NCBI GenBank assembly: GCA_002118135.1 | Contig: BDIU01000191.1 | Location: 1 to 35,831 of the forward strand | Length of the DNA stretch: 35,831 nucleotides | Direction: 5' to 3' | From: Trebouxia sp. TZW2008 | Taxonomy: Eukaryota; Chlorophyta; Trebouxiophyceae; Trebouxiales; Trebouxiaceae | In this document: in pieces, positions 18,121-29,700 of the stretch | Position numbering within the stretch: position 1 is the first letter of the stretch | Layout of the letters: each line of letters opens with the position of its first letter | Notes under the pieces: generated by a model | Told to the model about the DNA's origin: nothing | What the model saw: only the letters and a program-made list of their open reading frames with translations | Database searches by the model: none | Translations under genes and position numbers: made by a program

Positions 18121-21100
18121 ATGCGAGGTCTCCGATGTCTTCATACGCTTGCGTTTGTGATACTGTTGGTATCTCCAGCGCTCGCCGCGCCCTTGACGGT
18201 GAGCGCCGGGTCACGGTCTTTGCAATTTGCCTGAAGCTACCCCGCTTGAGCAGCTCTTCACGCAGGCCTGCACCTACAATGTCGGCGTATTTGCTCTGGG
18301 GTCAACAGGTGTTTCTCTTCAGCAGTATGAGGTCACCTTCAACCAATATCTGAACAGTGTGCTGGCGCCTGTGCTGGGTTGCTCTTTTGCTGTTACACCA
18401 CTGTATGCAACCACAGCCTTGTTTGACGGTGTCGCCGACGGTACAATCGATTTTGCCTTTGCGGACGCAGCCACCTACCCCTGCATCATTGTGAGTCATT
18501 GCTTCTGCTGTGCCTGACTGCAAAGCTGACTTACGCCCTAGCTGAAAATGATGACTATGCAGAGCATGTTTGGGGCATCTCCTCTTGCTTCTATAGTGCG
18601 ACTGGAAGATGGTGAAGTCACCTACACTGTGGGAGGCAGCATTTTCGCGCGTGCAAATGACACCTCTCTGCAATCACTTGCAGATTTGGCAGGCCGCAGG
18701 GTAATCATACTTATCATGCTGTCTGTTTCTATGCGAATTTCTTTTTAGGAAACAGCTTGAAAGCAATGCTGCACCTGGCAGGTGGAGTTTGCAGTGATAG
18801 GAGGCAGATTCTCTGCTTTACCTTGGCTTTTGTATGAGGAGATCAAGTCACACGGTGTTGACATCTTCACCGGTACTGCTGAGGTGCGCAACATGCTCGT
18901 GCACATCAGACGCTACACGTGCATTCAATCCAACAATGTAGCATCGATGTTGGTCATATTGCGCCACACGTGCGTATGCACAGCAGAACTTGTGCCTGCA
19001 TCCAAACTGTTGCTCCTGCATTGTTGCAGGTCATGTTGCACAGACAAGCTCGTGCACAGCAGGATTTGCATGCACATCCAACTCAATGCTTTTGCCTTGA
19101 TTCAGGTTATGCTGGCAGACACTACTGATAACATGATATATGACCTGCAAAGTGGTAGAGCAGACGCCATACTGCTGCGGTCAGATGTGATAGCGCATGC
19201 ACAAGAGCGTGGTCTCATCACTTCAAGCTCCTTCAAAGCCATTGGAGCGGTGGGTGTAAACTAAATGCTGACTTTCCAAGGCATCATGCTGCACACAGAC
19301 ATACGTGTACAATTTTGCAAGCACCTTACTGGCTCACACATTTGCTTGAGAAGCTTCTTGAGTGCGGCAATTTCTGGTTCAGGCAAGCCTGACGGATACG
19401 TTCACAATACGTGCCTGCTGGACCTGGCTCTTCCAGACTACATAATGCATACAGCTGCACAAAGCACATCAAATCTCTATGGCTGGGCACAGGGTGCTTT
19501 GTGACATGCTGTCTGTCTCACAGATGGTGCAAGAAGGATACCCATATCCTGTCAGCACAAGCCTCCTGCCAGAAAATGTATTCTTTGCAACAACTGCCAT
19601 CCCCAGCGATGTCAAGAAGGCTGTGGCTCTTGCTCTGTACCAGTAAGCACCTTTTTGTATTGTCTGACACTTCTGTGCACAGTCATGACTTATAGCGCAT
19701 GTGAATCTTCGATCATTAGCTGCCATCTGTGCTCCTGTGTTTGAAACGCATCATCTTCAGCAACACCTGAGCTATGCCAGCAGCCTCTAAACAACAAACT
19801 CAGCTATATGTTGCTGTGCCTCTTCATTGATAGCTGCAAGTCCAAGTTCCATCAGGTCCATTCTGCACAATGTCAACTGTTGCTGAACACATATTATGTG
19901 AGGGCACAGAATTGAAGAAGACAACTATGCAGCAAAAGCTGGCAGCTACTCCACCTGGGTGCCCCCTTACTCATATGTCAGCATGTTTCAGCTGCTACAA
20001 GACCACAACCTGATGCTCCCCAATGGCACCTGCCTTGCTGGAGCTGATCTGTATCAAGTCATTGCGTGTCCGCCACAGACAGCCAAGGTGGCAGAAAGCG
20101 ACATGCCAGCCCACTGTGCACAAAATGGCAGTCCGCCATGTCAAGAGGTACAGACACATGCTGCAACCACTTTGCACTGACAGAAGCAAGCTGTCAATGG
20201 CTTCTTCTGCTGTAGCATGTCGTGTGTCATCTGCCCCGCAACAAGTCTGCCTTGCAACCAGCAAATTTGCGCGTGTTTTCCAATTGATTAACATGCTCAT
20301 GCCTATCAGGCTGCTCCACTCACCAAAGTGAAGCTGACGGCGCACAAGAAGTGTGTACAGATGTGCTGCTGCTGTTGAACATCTGCTGTAGTTGGCCCCT
20401 TGACTTATCATTTGCATGTGTGCTGGTGCAGAACTATCTGTGCTACTGCCAGCCATGCTTGAGCCTTCCCCCAGCACCACCTCCTTACACTGCCAAAACA
20501 ACGAAGTCTGCTATTGCAAAGATTGGTGCGGTAGCGTTTGCAAGCATCGTGACCATCATTGTGCTCCTGTCTGCCACAATTGCTGCAGTGGCGTACAAGA
20601 TGAGTCAAGACTCCAAGGTCACGATGGTAAGCCAAGCACTGGATATGTTGCTATGCACATGCTCTGATCAGGCTGATCAAGCCACGCAGACTGTTCAGAA
20701 GGCTGGGTTGCTTTGTAGCGCATTGCAATTACATGTGTGGCACAGCATGCACAATAAATACAGGCAGCACCCATGATAGTCAGTCACCATTTCTTTGTGC
20801 ATGCGCAAACATTTCTGCAAGTTCTGGTTTGCTTGGCAATCCCTGTAGCCACATTTGGCAGACATGTCACGCTGCACCTAGGCAGGACAATCTCGTTTGA
20901 GCACCAACACACTTCAAACAAGTCAGGAACCGCTGACAGCTGAGACCCTGCATTGCTGCAGGACTTGCATTACATTGCCTACAAGGATTTGGGCTTAACA
21001 TATCAGTCAAAGATCTTAGGCCAGAGCAAGCATGGTCTAGTATTACAAGCCAACTACAGCAGCATGCTTGTGGCTGTGAAGCTCATGCTACCACCAAGCA

Positions 21101-24100
21101 AACCAAAGACCAAAACTCTGTTCAGCCCTAGAGGCCCATCTCTGACCCGTTTGTCCTCATTGGATGCGATATTGCCACAAGAAAGTGAGCTATCTGAAGG
21201 TCTTATCAATGGTGACGGCGGCACTGAGTCCCCTAGCAGCAAAACACGTCTTATGGGGCACATAATAGCTGAGTTCTCCTCAAAACAGCAAAAGCGTGCC
21301 ACTCAGCTGACAGCGAAAAAAGTGTTTGACAAGCTGCAGAGCGCGCTATCATGTCTTAGGTCCTGTGTCAATGGCTCCGTGTACAAACACATCAAGACCA
21401 GGCAACAGGTCAGCATACTTCCTCACTCATGATCTCTGGATACAGGCCGGCAAAATTAGTGTTCCCTCTTGTATCATTGCATGTAGGCAGGAATAAGTGA
21501 GCTTTGCCTCCTCTGCTATGTCATCGTCTGTTGCCTTTGTCAGCTACGTATTGCAGCCTCTTGCGCTTGAATATAGCCAAGCACTTTCTGGTGCATACTG
21601 ACTATGTGCACTGAATACAGGCTGTTCACAAGGTGGCAAGATATGTCAGAGTGCTTCATCCCAACACTGTTGCTACTGTTGGTATATCTCAATGTCCTAC
21701 AACAAAAGATCTGCTACTGGTGAGCCAACCAGATAACTTGAATACACTGCTGAGCAACAAGGCTTATTGCCAAGGATTGCACTGCAGCAAAGGATTCTGC
21801 ACAACATCTTCAGCCAGAAATGCCAATTGTGTCATGAGCTGACTGCAAAGCTACCCAACATAAGCTTTATGCTTTTGCATGGCAGCATCAGCTTCAACAC
21901 ATGCAGCCTAGCTACATCAGCAACTGCTCAATCCACACAAGTCAAAACAAGGTGCACCATACATGCAGGTTACAAGATGCCTCACTGGAGGCACGTTGAA
22001 AGATGCTGTGCATAACATCACGTTTGAACTAGACCTGGAAATGATGCTAGACATGCTGCGAGACATAGCAGCAGCAATGGCCTATCTGCATAGTCAGCAT
22101 CCGCCCATTGCTCATCAATCCCTGAACAGTGCCAAGGTGAGCTGCTTTGCATGTTGCTGTGCTTAGAACACAGCTTGCGAGCTACTGTCAACAGACAGAA
22201 TTGCAGTCGAGTTGAAGCCAGGCAGGACATGCTTGTCTTCAGTGCATTATGACACATAGACTCAGGAACAAGTGCATTACACGAGAGCAGTTGCAGCATG
22301 AGCAGTGTAGAGTACTGCCCTGTGCAATCTTGCAAGACCACTATGTTTTGATATGCAAGCATCTGCAAGCACACGACTGCGGCGTGGCCCTGCCATCTTG
22401 TCATGCACATGTGTTTCTGAGAGTTAAGCGCTGCACATGCGCAGTCCTGCTAGGCCGCTGGCACCCCAAAAGAGGTGCTCACATTGTCAAGTGCCAATCA
22501 TCAACACCTGTGGCCTCTTGCGAAGAAAATCATCATCATGTTGCAGATTCTTCTGGACAGCAATTGTGGCGCACATCTGCAGTTGGATCATCTGCAACCA
22601 CTTCAAGTTGCTGTGACCAGGTAATCTTTCAGTTCCGGCGCCCTTTTGCAAAAGTTACGCACAGCATGCTTGCATACGATGCACATGAAGCACAATGTGC
22701 ATCACCCCCGCCCTTGCTGCTTTGCTAGCACACCTGCAGTACCAGCATCACAGTATGAGCCAAGATGTGATGTCAAAGACTTCATGCTGAGCAACAGAGC
22801 TGCCTTGGTTAAGGTGCCAGAGCAGCACACTTCGTCGCACCAGTGTGACGCTGTTGCTTCTTGGCATAAACAAAGTCTGTTTGCGCCTTTGACTTTGTCC
22901 TATTTGGACAGTGAACGCCCTTACTGTGATGCTCAGACATGAGCCAGCCTTGCAAGACAGGGCTGGTGCCATGCAGACCTAGCACCTACACTAACAGCAA
23001 AGCCTGTTTTGTTTCATTAGCAAAATCTGTATGGACACTGTGTGGGCGCAGGCGGCAGTACTGGCAAGCACCAGAGGCCTTGATAGGCTATCAACCAGGA
23101 GCAAAAGGCACTGCATACACATATGCCATGAAGAGCAGTGTCTTTGCTTTTGGCATGCTCATGTATGAGCTGCTGCACCGCAAAGAGCCCTATCAAGATG
23201 AAGATCGTGAGGTAGGCTGCTTATGAACCCACATGAGCATCTGTTTGATCACACTGGTGTATGTAAGCATTACTGTGACTGCACGCCGTCGTGTGACCAG
23301 AATGCAGTCGGTGAGCCTTGCGCCGTCAAGAAGCTTGGCAGTGAAAGTTCTCTGCAGGTCTAGTGCAGTTCCCCAAAGCTGCATCTACCAGCCCAACAAT
23401 TCTTCGCAAGTTTAGACAAAAACAATAATATGCATGAGATTGCAACCGTAATGCAGCTCGCCAAAGCTGCAGCTGAGATCCTGACCTGTGGCTTTGCAGA
23501 CAACCTGGTCTGCCCTGAATGACAAGCGTGTATCTCTGACGAAGCGCCCAATCATTGATCCTCAAGAGGTCAAAGATGTTTCAGCGCCATTGATTAAGCT
23601 GATGCAGCAATGCTGGCATGGGGTAAGCAGACATACTACATCATGATTTTCACAGTGTTGCATGTACATGTCCTGTGGTCATGTACATGCAATGTTCAGT
23701 GGTTTTGCATGTAAAGGCTTTCCGAGGGCAAACTCCTTTCTCTTTTGTATCCCTTTGAAGGAAGTTTCCTTTAGGCAAGGGTTAAAGAGGTAATCAAGTC
23801 AAGCTTGTTTGCAAGCAGCTCTTTGACTGCTTTCTGTTGGCTGACAAAAGCCCCATATCGAGTACAGAAACTGAAGCATTGCTGCTGTCTCTGCAGAATC
23901 CTGCTGTGCGACCTACATTTGACAGCATCAAGGCAACATTGACAGACATCACTAACGACACCTTCAACTGTAGCGCTGGCAGAGCGTCACAACTGAAGAG
24001 TGCCAAGCAGCAAGCCCTGCTTGGTCAGATGCTGCCTGCAAAGGTAAAAGCTGTCATGATTCTGGCTCCATGCTTCAAGGCTACTTGATGCATTGTGTAC

Positions 24101-26233
24101 TACGGGCAATCCAAAAAAATATCTGCTTTGCAAAGCGCTCTGGCTAGGGCAGTCTGACTGTGCCTGTTGACGACTGTCTCATAGCAGATGTTGCGCCTCA
24201 AATGGCAACCTACCTTGTCTTGCAGCAATGCAAGCTGTGAAGGGCAACACTTCATGCATTGTTGACAAGAAAGAAAGAGCACAAAGCAGACATAAGAATC
24301 TTACGTTGTTGCAGGTGCTAGCTGCCTTAAGGGATGGTCGAACTCCAGAACCAGAGCCTTACGACTGTGTTACAGTCATCTTCTGTGACATTGTGGACTT
24401 TGGCCAACTACTGTCCACCCTGCCGCCTCAAGATGTAAGCCTGCGGCACCTGATGCTTGGGCCAACTGCATGAAGCTGACCGTGACACAGCGTGTTACCA
24501 GAAACATAACAGAGGTGCATCTTGTCTTGTACCATGTCTTGCAGCATGGATCCTGCACCCACTGAAGAAGCCAGCTCGTCTCCTTTGCAATAAACTGCAA
24601 ATCTGCTTTTCTGAACAGCGCTGATGCACATCAGCTGCGTGACCATTGGTACATCAAAATTCATACATTGCAAGCAGTCATTGTCTGCAGCGTCTGTGGA
24701 TCAAAAGTCAATACATTGCAAACAGTCATCATCTTGAAATGTCTGCAGATTATTTTTGATGTGTTTCACAATGCAGGTAATTGACATGCTGGACAGACTA
24801 TATCATGTGCTGGATGACCTGGCACTGCAGCACCAGCTCTTCAAGGTGGAAACAATTGGATGCACCCACATGGTAGTGGGCAACCTGCAGAACCCACGAC
24901 CTGACCACACTGCTAAGGCTGCCTGGTTTGCGCTGGATGCTCACAAATTAGCACAGACCTTGCTCATCTCACCTGCAGACGCAACTCTTGGGTAAGGCAT
25001 ACAAACTACATATTGCAATCAATTCTGTGCCCACATGTGATTGTGCAAAAACCTGTTGCATGCAGTGCTTAACCATCTTGCAAGACACTAGATGCAGTGA
25101 CACATGCTAACGGGCACCGCTGAAAGATCAACAATGATGTCAGCCAGATGATGGAAGGGCACACGTGCTTCAGCTACAGTCTATGATGATTCTTTGATAC
25201 GTAAGGGAGAAGCAAACATGCTGTAAGGCCTCATGTGCATGCAGGTACATCAATCTCAAAATTGGCATTCACTCAGGCGCTGTTGTTGCTTCTGTGGTGG
25301 GGACCACCAACCCACGCTACTGCCTGTTTGGAGACACCGTCAACACAGCGTCCCGCATGCAGAGCTCCTGTCTCAGCAACAAAACCCAGATGAGCCGTGA
25401 TGCAGCTCATTTGGCCATGAGGCAGGACTCAAGACTGAGATACCACATTGTGCCCAGACCAGGCCTTCAAAATCTCAAGGGGAAAGGGCCCACTAAAACA
25501 TTCTGGGTTGAGCCTGAAACAGTAAGCTCGCACCCTGACCCCGGGTGCCTTTGTTCGCTCAGCCCCCTCGCCAAGTGCTTAATGTACTTCACAAAAGCTT
25601 TGACTACCTTTATTGTACAGCTTCCTTGCCAAGTGCTTAATGTACTTCACAAAAGCTTTGACTGCCTTGATTGTACAGCTTCCTTGCCAGGTGCTTGGCG
25701 GTACTTCACAAACACCCTTGAATGGCATCAGAACGGCATTGTTTTCCAGTTTCAGACCAGCAGCTGCTGAGTGACTTGCTCAACAGCCGACTTGCTGTAT
25801 ATGAGACAGCATCAAGGCTGATTCGAACGCATGTACCCTGCAAACGTTTGATGCGCAGGCTGACGGCAAATGGAGTGACATGCCAGTGCGTGACAGCATG
25901 GACAGCATGCCATCATCTGATATCAGCTATGACGCAGTGCCACAAACGGTGCATCGCAGAAGCTCCATTCTTAGCAGGTCCTCTGAAACTCCATTAGGTG
26001 ACTCATCACATAGGAAGTCTGAAGCAGGCCAGCATGACCTGGAGGACACTGATACTCAACGCAAGAGCGCTGAATCTGTGAGAGGCTCTCAGGGACCAGT
26101 ATTGCAAGTACGCCGCAGCCTGAGCTTGGGCATCCCAGGATCTCTTGCTGCGCTTGCTGCCAGCAACAGCAGAGGTGCATCATTCCAAGCCCTGAAGGAG
26201 ACAAAGCTGTACCAGAAAGGATTTGATGCATGA
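18121..26233 (+). CDS. Receptor-type guanylyl cyclase with PhnD-like ectodomain, 19 exons
   Basis: Predicted 1147-aa single-pass receptor. Exons: 18121–18198, 18266–18490, 18563–18700, 18782–18883, 19106–19249, 19524–19642, 19910–20147, 20432–20626, 20962–21408, 21621–21719, 21969–22136, 22547–22620, 23052–23211, 23500–23622, 23897–24043, 24315–24434, 24777–24991, 25245–25521, 25859–26233. An in-frame TAA at 18109 and a signal peptide ([18 protein letters not shown]) support the start. Residues 27–345 resemble periplasmic phosphonate-type binding proteins; a Cys- and Pro-rich stalk and a helix (about 379–403) follow. The kinase-like domain keeps the VAVK Lys, but HRD reads HQS and DFG reads DHL, so it is a pseudokinase. 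The cyclase (about 820–1020) has FCDIVDF, guanine-selecting Glu (KVETIG) and Cys (RYCLFGD), and NTASR. The second metal Asp is Cys (TIGCTH). The tail after 1023 is Ser-rich. Expected role: ligand-gated cGMP production; activity is uncertain. Confidence 0.9.
24650..24745. repeat. Short tandem repeat in a cyclase intron
   Basis: Two copies of a unit of about 59 bp containing atacattgcaa, cagtcat and gtctgcag, located just before the exon at 24777. It may represent an intron duplication including acceptor-like sequence. Confidence 0.6.
25567..25720. repeat. 58-bp tandem repeat in the last cyclase intron
   Basis: Units start at 25567, 25625 and 25683, a constant 58-bp period (cttgccaagtgcttaatgta, then cttcacaaaagctttgact). 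The third copy is partial and diverged. It does not match a neighbouring exon. Confidence 0.9.
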
Positions 26234-26749
26234 AGTGATGGCAGCCGTAATGCATCAAGCATGCCTTGCGTGTGATGCTGGTTCAACCCAAAGCTACATG
26301 CATTGTGAGGTGTGCACAGCATAACGCTGCAGTGTTGTTTGAGACTCAAAGGTCACTTGGGCATGAGAGTATCTGCGACACCACTCACACCTAAGCTGAT
26401 GCATATGCCGCAAAACTTCGCACAGAGTATGGTGGTTACAGTCGGTGTTTTTTGGGAGACGTTTGTTGCACAAAGATGTAAGCGTTATGGCCTCGTCGGT
26501 CTACTTCGCAGTGCCAGTGTTGGGTCAAGGGCATTAGTCACAAGAAGGTGAGTCGAAAGACTCCCAAACTCGCTGTCGTGCATGGCGTGAGCTTAGGTGA
26601 CCTCATCAGGCTTTCATCAAGTCGTCCAGACGTGCATGCGCAGACTGGTGACCTCGCTCGCCTGCTCGACCCCTTGATGCAAAAGCTCAGGCTGCTATAG
26701 CTGATCTCACGCATGCAATAACAGCTCGAAGCTCTGTGACAGCCTGCTT
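26234..26749. other. Intergenic stretch between cyclase and WD40 genes
   Basis: Holds the cyclase 3' UTR and WD40 gene 5' region. On the minus strand, 26345–26425 is a decayed relative of the coding-like segment at 34992–35240 (listed separately). I see no further gene, and no clear promoter motif or terminator. Confidence 0.5.
26345..26425 (-). pseudogene. Decayed copy of the minus-strand segment at 34992–35240
   Basis: The minus strand reads CGICISLGVSGVADTLMPK before a stop, against YGMCINVSRVTDALMPKDQ in the segment at the right end of the window. Nucleotide identity is visible over about 60 bp (gggcatgagag, atctg, cactcaca, gatgca, atgccg). This is probably a dispersed gene or transposon fragment. 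Confidence 0.45.
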
Positions 26750-29700
26750 ATGCGCACGGAGGACACCAAAATGGGGAGTGCTGGTAGTGCTAGGCCCGAA
26801 GTCGTCATAGAGCGCGAAAGCTCCGAATCGAGCGATCCAGACTTTGAGCCTGGTACGCACACGCGTACACGCTCGTTTATAAGCTTTCGCTTGCACGGCG
26901 TGGTGGCGAGCGTAGTCGATTGGCGAATCTCAGAGCCATGGAATGACTTTCAGGAGATATGACAGAGAGGGAGCGACAGGATGCAGCTGACACAGCGCTT
27001 ATGAGTCGGCTCTTTGAGAATCTGGAGAGTGGAGAGGATGACTCCGAAGAGCTTGGAGAATACGGCATGGAGGAAGATGACGATGAAGACGAGGACGATG
27101 AAGATGAGGTCGACGACACAGACGAGGAGGAAGAGAGTGACGAGGACGAGGAAGATGACATGGAAGAGGAGGCAGATGAGTCTCTTAGAGCCAGGGGCTT
27201 GGCCTGGCTAGGTCTAACTGCTCAGAGGTCAACTAGGCGGCTTTCAGGTTTCCCAAAGCTGTCTTCAGTCAAGCAGGAGCCACTGCTACATCCTGCAGCT
27301 CAGCTGCTGAACATGAGCTCTGCTGCTGTGAATGGCAAGCATTGCCTATCACCGGTAAGAGCGTCAGCTGAGTTGGTAGCCTACTTGTACAGTAACTTTC
27401 CTTCGGAAGGACACTCAATGTAAGGACAATCTCAATGTAAGGACGGCGCAATTGGTAACCAACCACTGCATTCTGACTGCGGTGACTGAGTACCGACAGT
27501 TTGATATATGGACAATGTTATTGGGAACCAAAGCAGTTATCACATAGAGAAGTCATCCTATGCCAACAACAAATGCTGGATCAAGCAAGATCCGGTCTCA
27601 GCATAGAAGTACACTCTATAGCTCAACATCTGCACGCGCGTCACAGCTTTGATCAGTTCAGATCAATTGATCGGATCGATTGGTTTGATTTGACACCTGT
27701 GCCCATGCAAATGCGAGGTAAGTAACAGGTCTGCCTCACCCTGTTCCTGTAGACCAGCTTTGCCATTATGTCTTCTCAAAGCACAATTATCAGTACATCT
27801 GTTACATGTGCCTCACCCGTTGCATTGTCATCAGTATATCATCTGCACGGGCAACGCAGCTCACTCACTGTGTGGACGCATGATATCCTGTACAGGAAAC
27901 AATTTCATTATTGCTGTTGTTATTTCTTGCAGGATGAGTTGAGGTACATCAACAGCACCGGCAGATTGCAAGATATGAATGCTGCTACCTTGCTGAGATG
28001 GCGTGAAAGTCGTGTGGGCAGCACGACTGGCATGGCACAGGCATATTGCTGTCACCGTAATGCTGCTACTGTGCCTTAACAAACGTAACCATTCTTTGCA
28101 GGATGTTGATACAGCAAGAGCATTGTCAGGCTGCATGTCACTCGTGCCGCTGACATGCTCAAGCCATCCCTTTCAGCTGTCTTTGCAGGATTAGTTCAGG
28201 TACAGCAAGAGCACCGGCAGGCCGCAGCTCATGAATGCTGCTACCATGCTCAAGCGAAGCAATAGTCATGTGGGCAGCAAGGCTGGCATGCCACAGTTAT
28301 GCTATCAGCATGCTGTCAAAACTGTAATCTTCTTTGCAGGATGACCTGAGGTACAGCAAGAGCACGGGCCGGCCGCAAGTCATGAACGCTGCTACCATGC
28401 TCAAGCGAAGAGAGAGCCATGTGGGCAGTAATGCCGGCATGTCACAAGCGCAGTGCTGCCATTTGGCGTCTTTCCACTACCTGCCCAGCCGCCCTACTAG
28501 GATGGTAGACCGCATGCAGAGCAGGGTGTACATTGGCAACTTTAGCAAGGAAGGAAATGTGTTTGTGGGTGAGTCTTTCACATCTTTAGGGGCAACATGG
28601 TGAAGTAACAAGCCGGCCTTGATGCTTTGCACCATGTACAATTTGCAATGCTTGTCGTACTAGGATGGTAGACCGCATGCAGAGCAGCGTGTACATTGGC
28701 AACTTCAGCAAGGAAGGAAATATCTTTGTGGGTGAGCCTTGCACGACTCGAGCACTTGTACTTTGACAGAAACATCTTGGCATTTTCACCTCATGACACA
28801 GATATGATCCATTTGTGTCATCAGTGAGATGACATATAAAGCATTGTTGCAGAGGCAATTGTCGACCCAATCAGCAAACTGTCAGCAAGCTTGCCTGCCA
28901 CATGCAGTAGAAAAGTCTATTTTGTCACTGCCTACATGACCTCCTGTTGGGTTTCCAGAGCCTAACATCTGCTCAAGTGCTCGAGTTTGTTTGCTACCCT
29001 GTTCCAGCACATCACCCAAGGAAGCAAAGCCAATTCAGGCATCCCCCAGTTAAGCATTGGCATTGCAGCATGGACACTATCACATTGAGCTGTCTAGAGA
29101 TTATCAGATGAGCCAAGTTCCTGGGTGCATGTAGCTTGCTCTCAGCATAGTCCTAGAACATGCATACCAATGTTTCTGACAACTTTTCTGATCTCTGCAG
29201 CCGGCTTTCAGCATGAGCGCAGAGTTCGCCTGTACGATGTAGACAATAGTTGGCGCCTCAGAAAGGATGTGGAGGCGCGCAATCTGAGATGGACCATTAC
29301 AGATACTTGTATCTCCCCAGACCAGAAGTTCTTACTGTACTCTAGCATTTCACCCATTGTACACTTGGTAAGAGCTCATCTGCTGCAAACAAGCTATAGT
29401 CAAGCTCTCATCTGCTAAACGCAAGCTGTCCATGTTTCAAGCACAGAAATATGTTGACGCCTTTAGAACAGCAGTGTGCTTGATGCAACTACTGTAGGCT
29501 GCAACAGCGTTGCCAGGCACAACTTCTTCTCCCTATCCCTCAAGCCCCTCTTCCCCCTGAACCACAAACTCCCTTGCTGCCTCTCCCATGGCTTGTTGAA
29601 ATTCTCCTGTTGATCCCCCATTACTTCAGCTGACTGGAGCAGTGCCATCATGTTTTGCATCAATGTTTACTTGGCAGTTGATGCTACAGCAGGAAAGACT

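Noticed and set aside
18227..18265. TTG-initiated start for the cyclase ORF
   Set aside because: The ATG at 18121 gives a signal peptide and a 67-base intron restores the frame, so the TTG start is unnecessary.
22752..22810. VKDFMLSN stretch as a possible DFG-containing kinase exon
   Set aside because: The exon at 22547–22620 (starting ILLD) joins in phase on both sides and covers this part of the kinase domain; the VKDF stretch has no fitting donor and would break phase.
26877..27161. Minus-strand poly-Ser ORF
   Set aside because: Antisense reading of the acidic GAN/GAR codon tract in the WD40 protein's second exon.
29463..29663. Minus-strand ORF in a WD40 intron
   Set aside because: No recognisable composition or splice context; sits among ordinary intron sequence.
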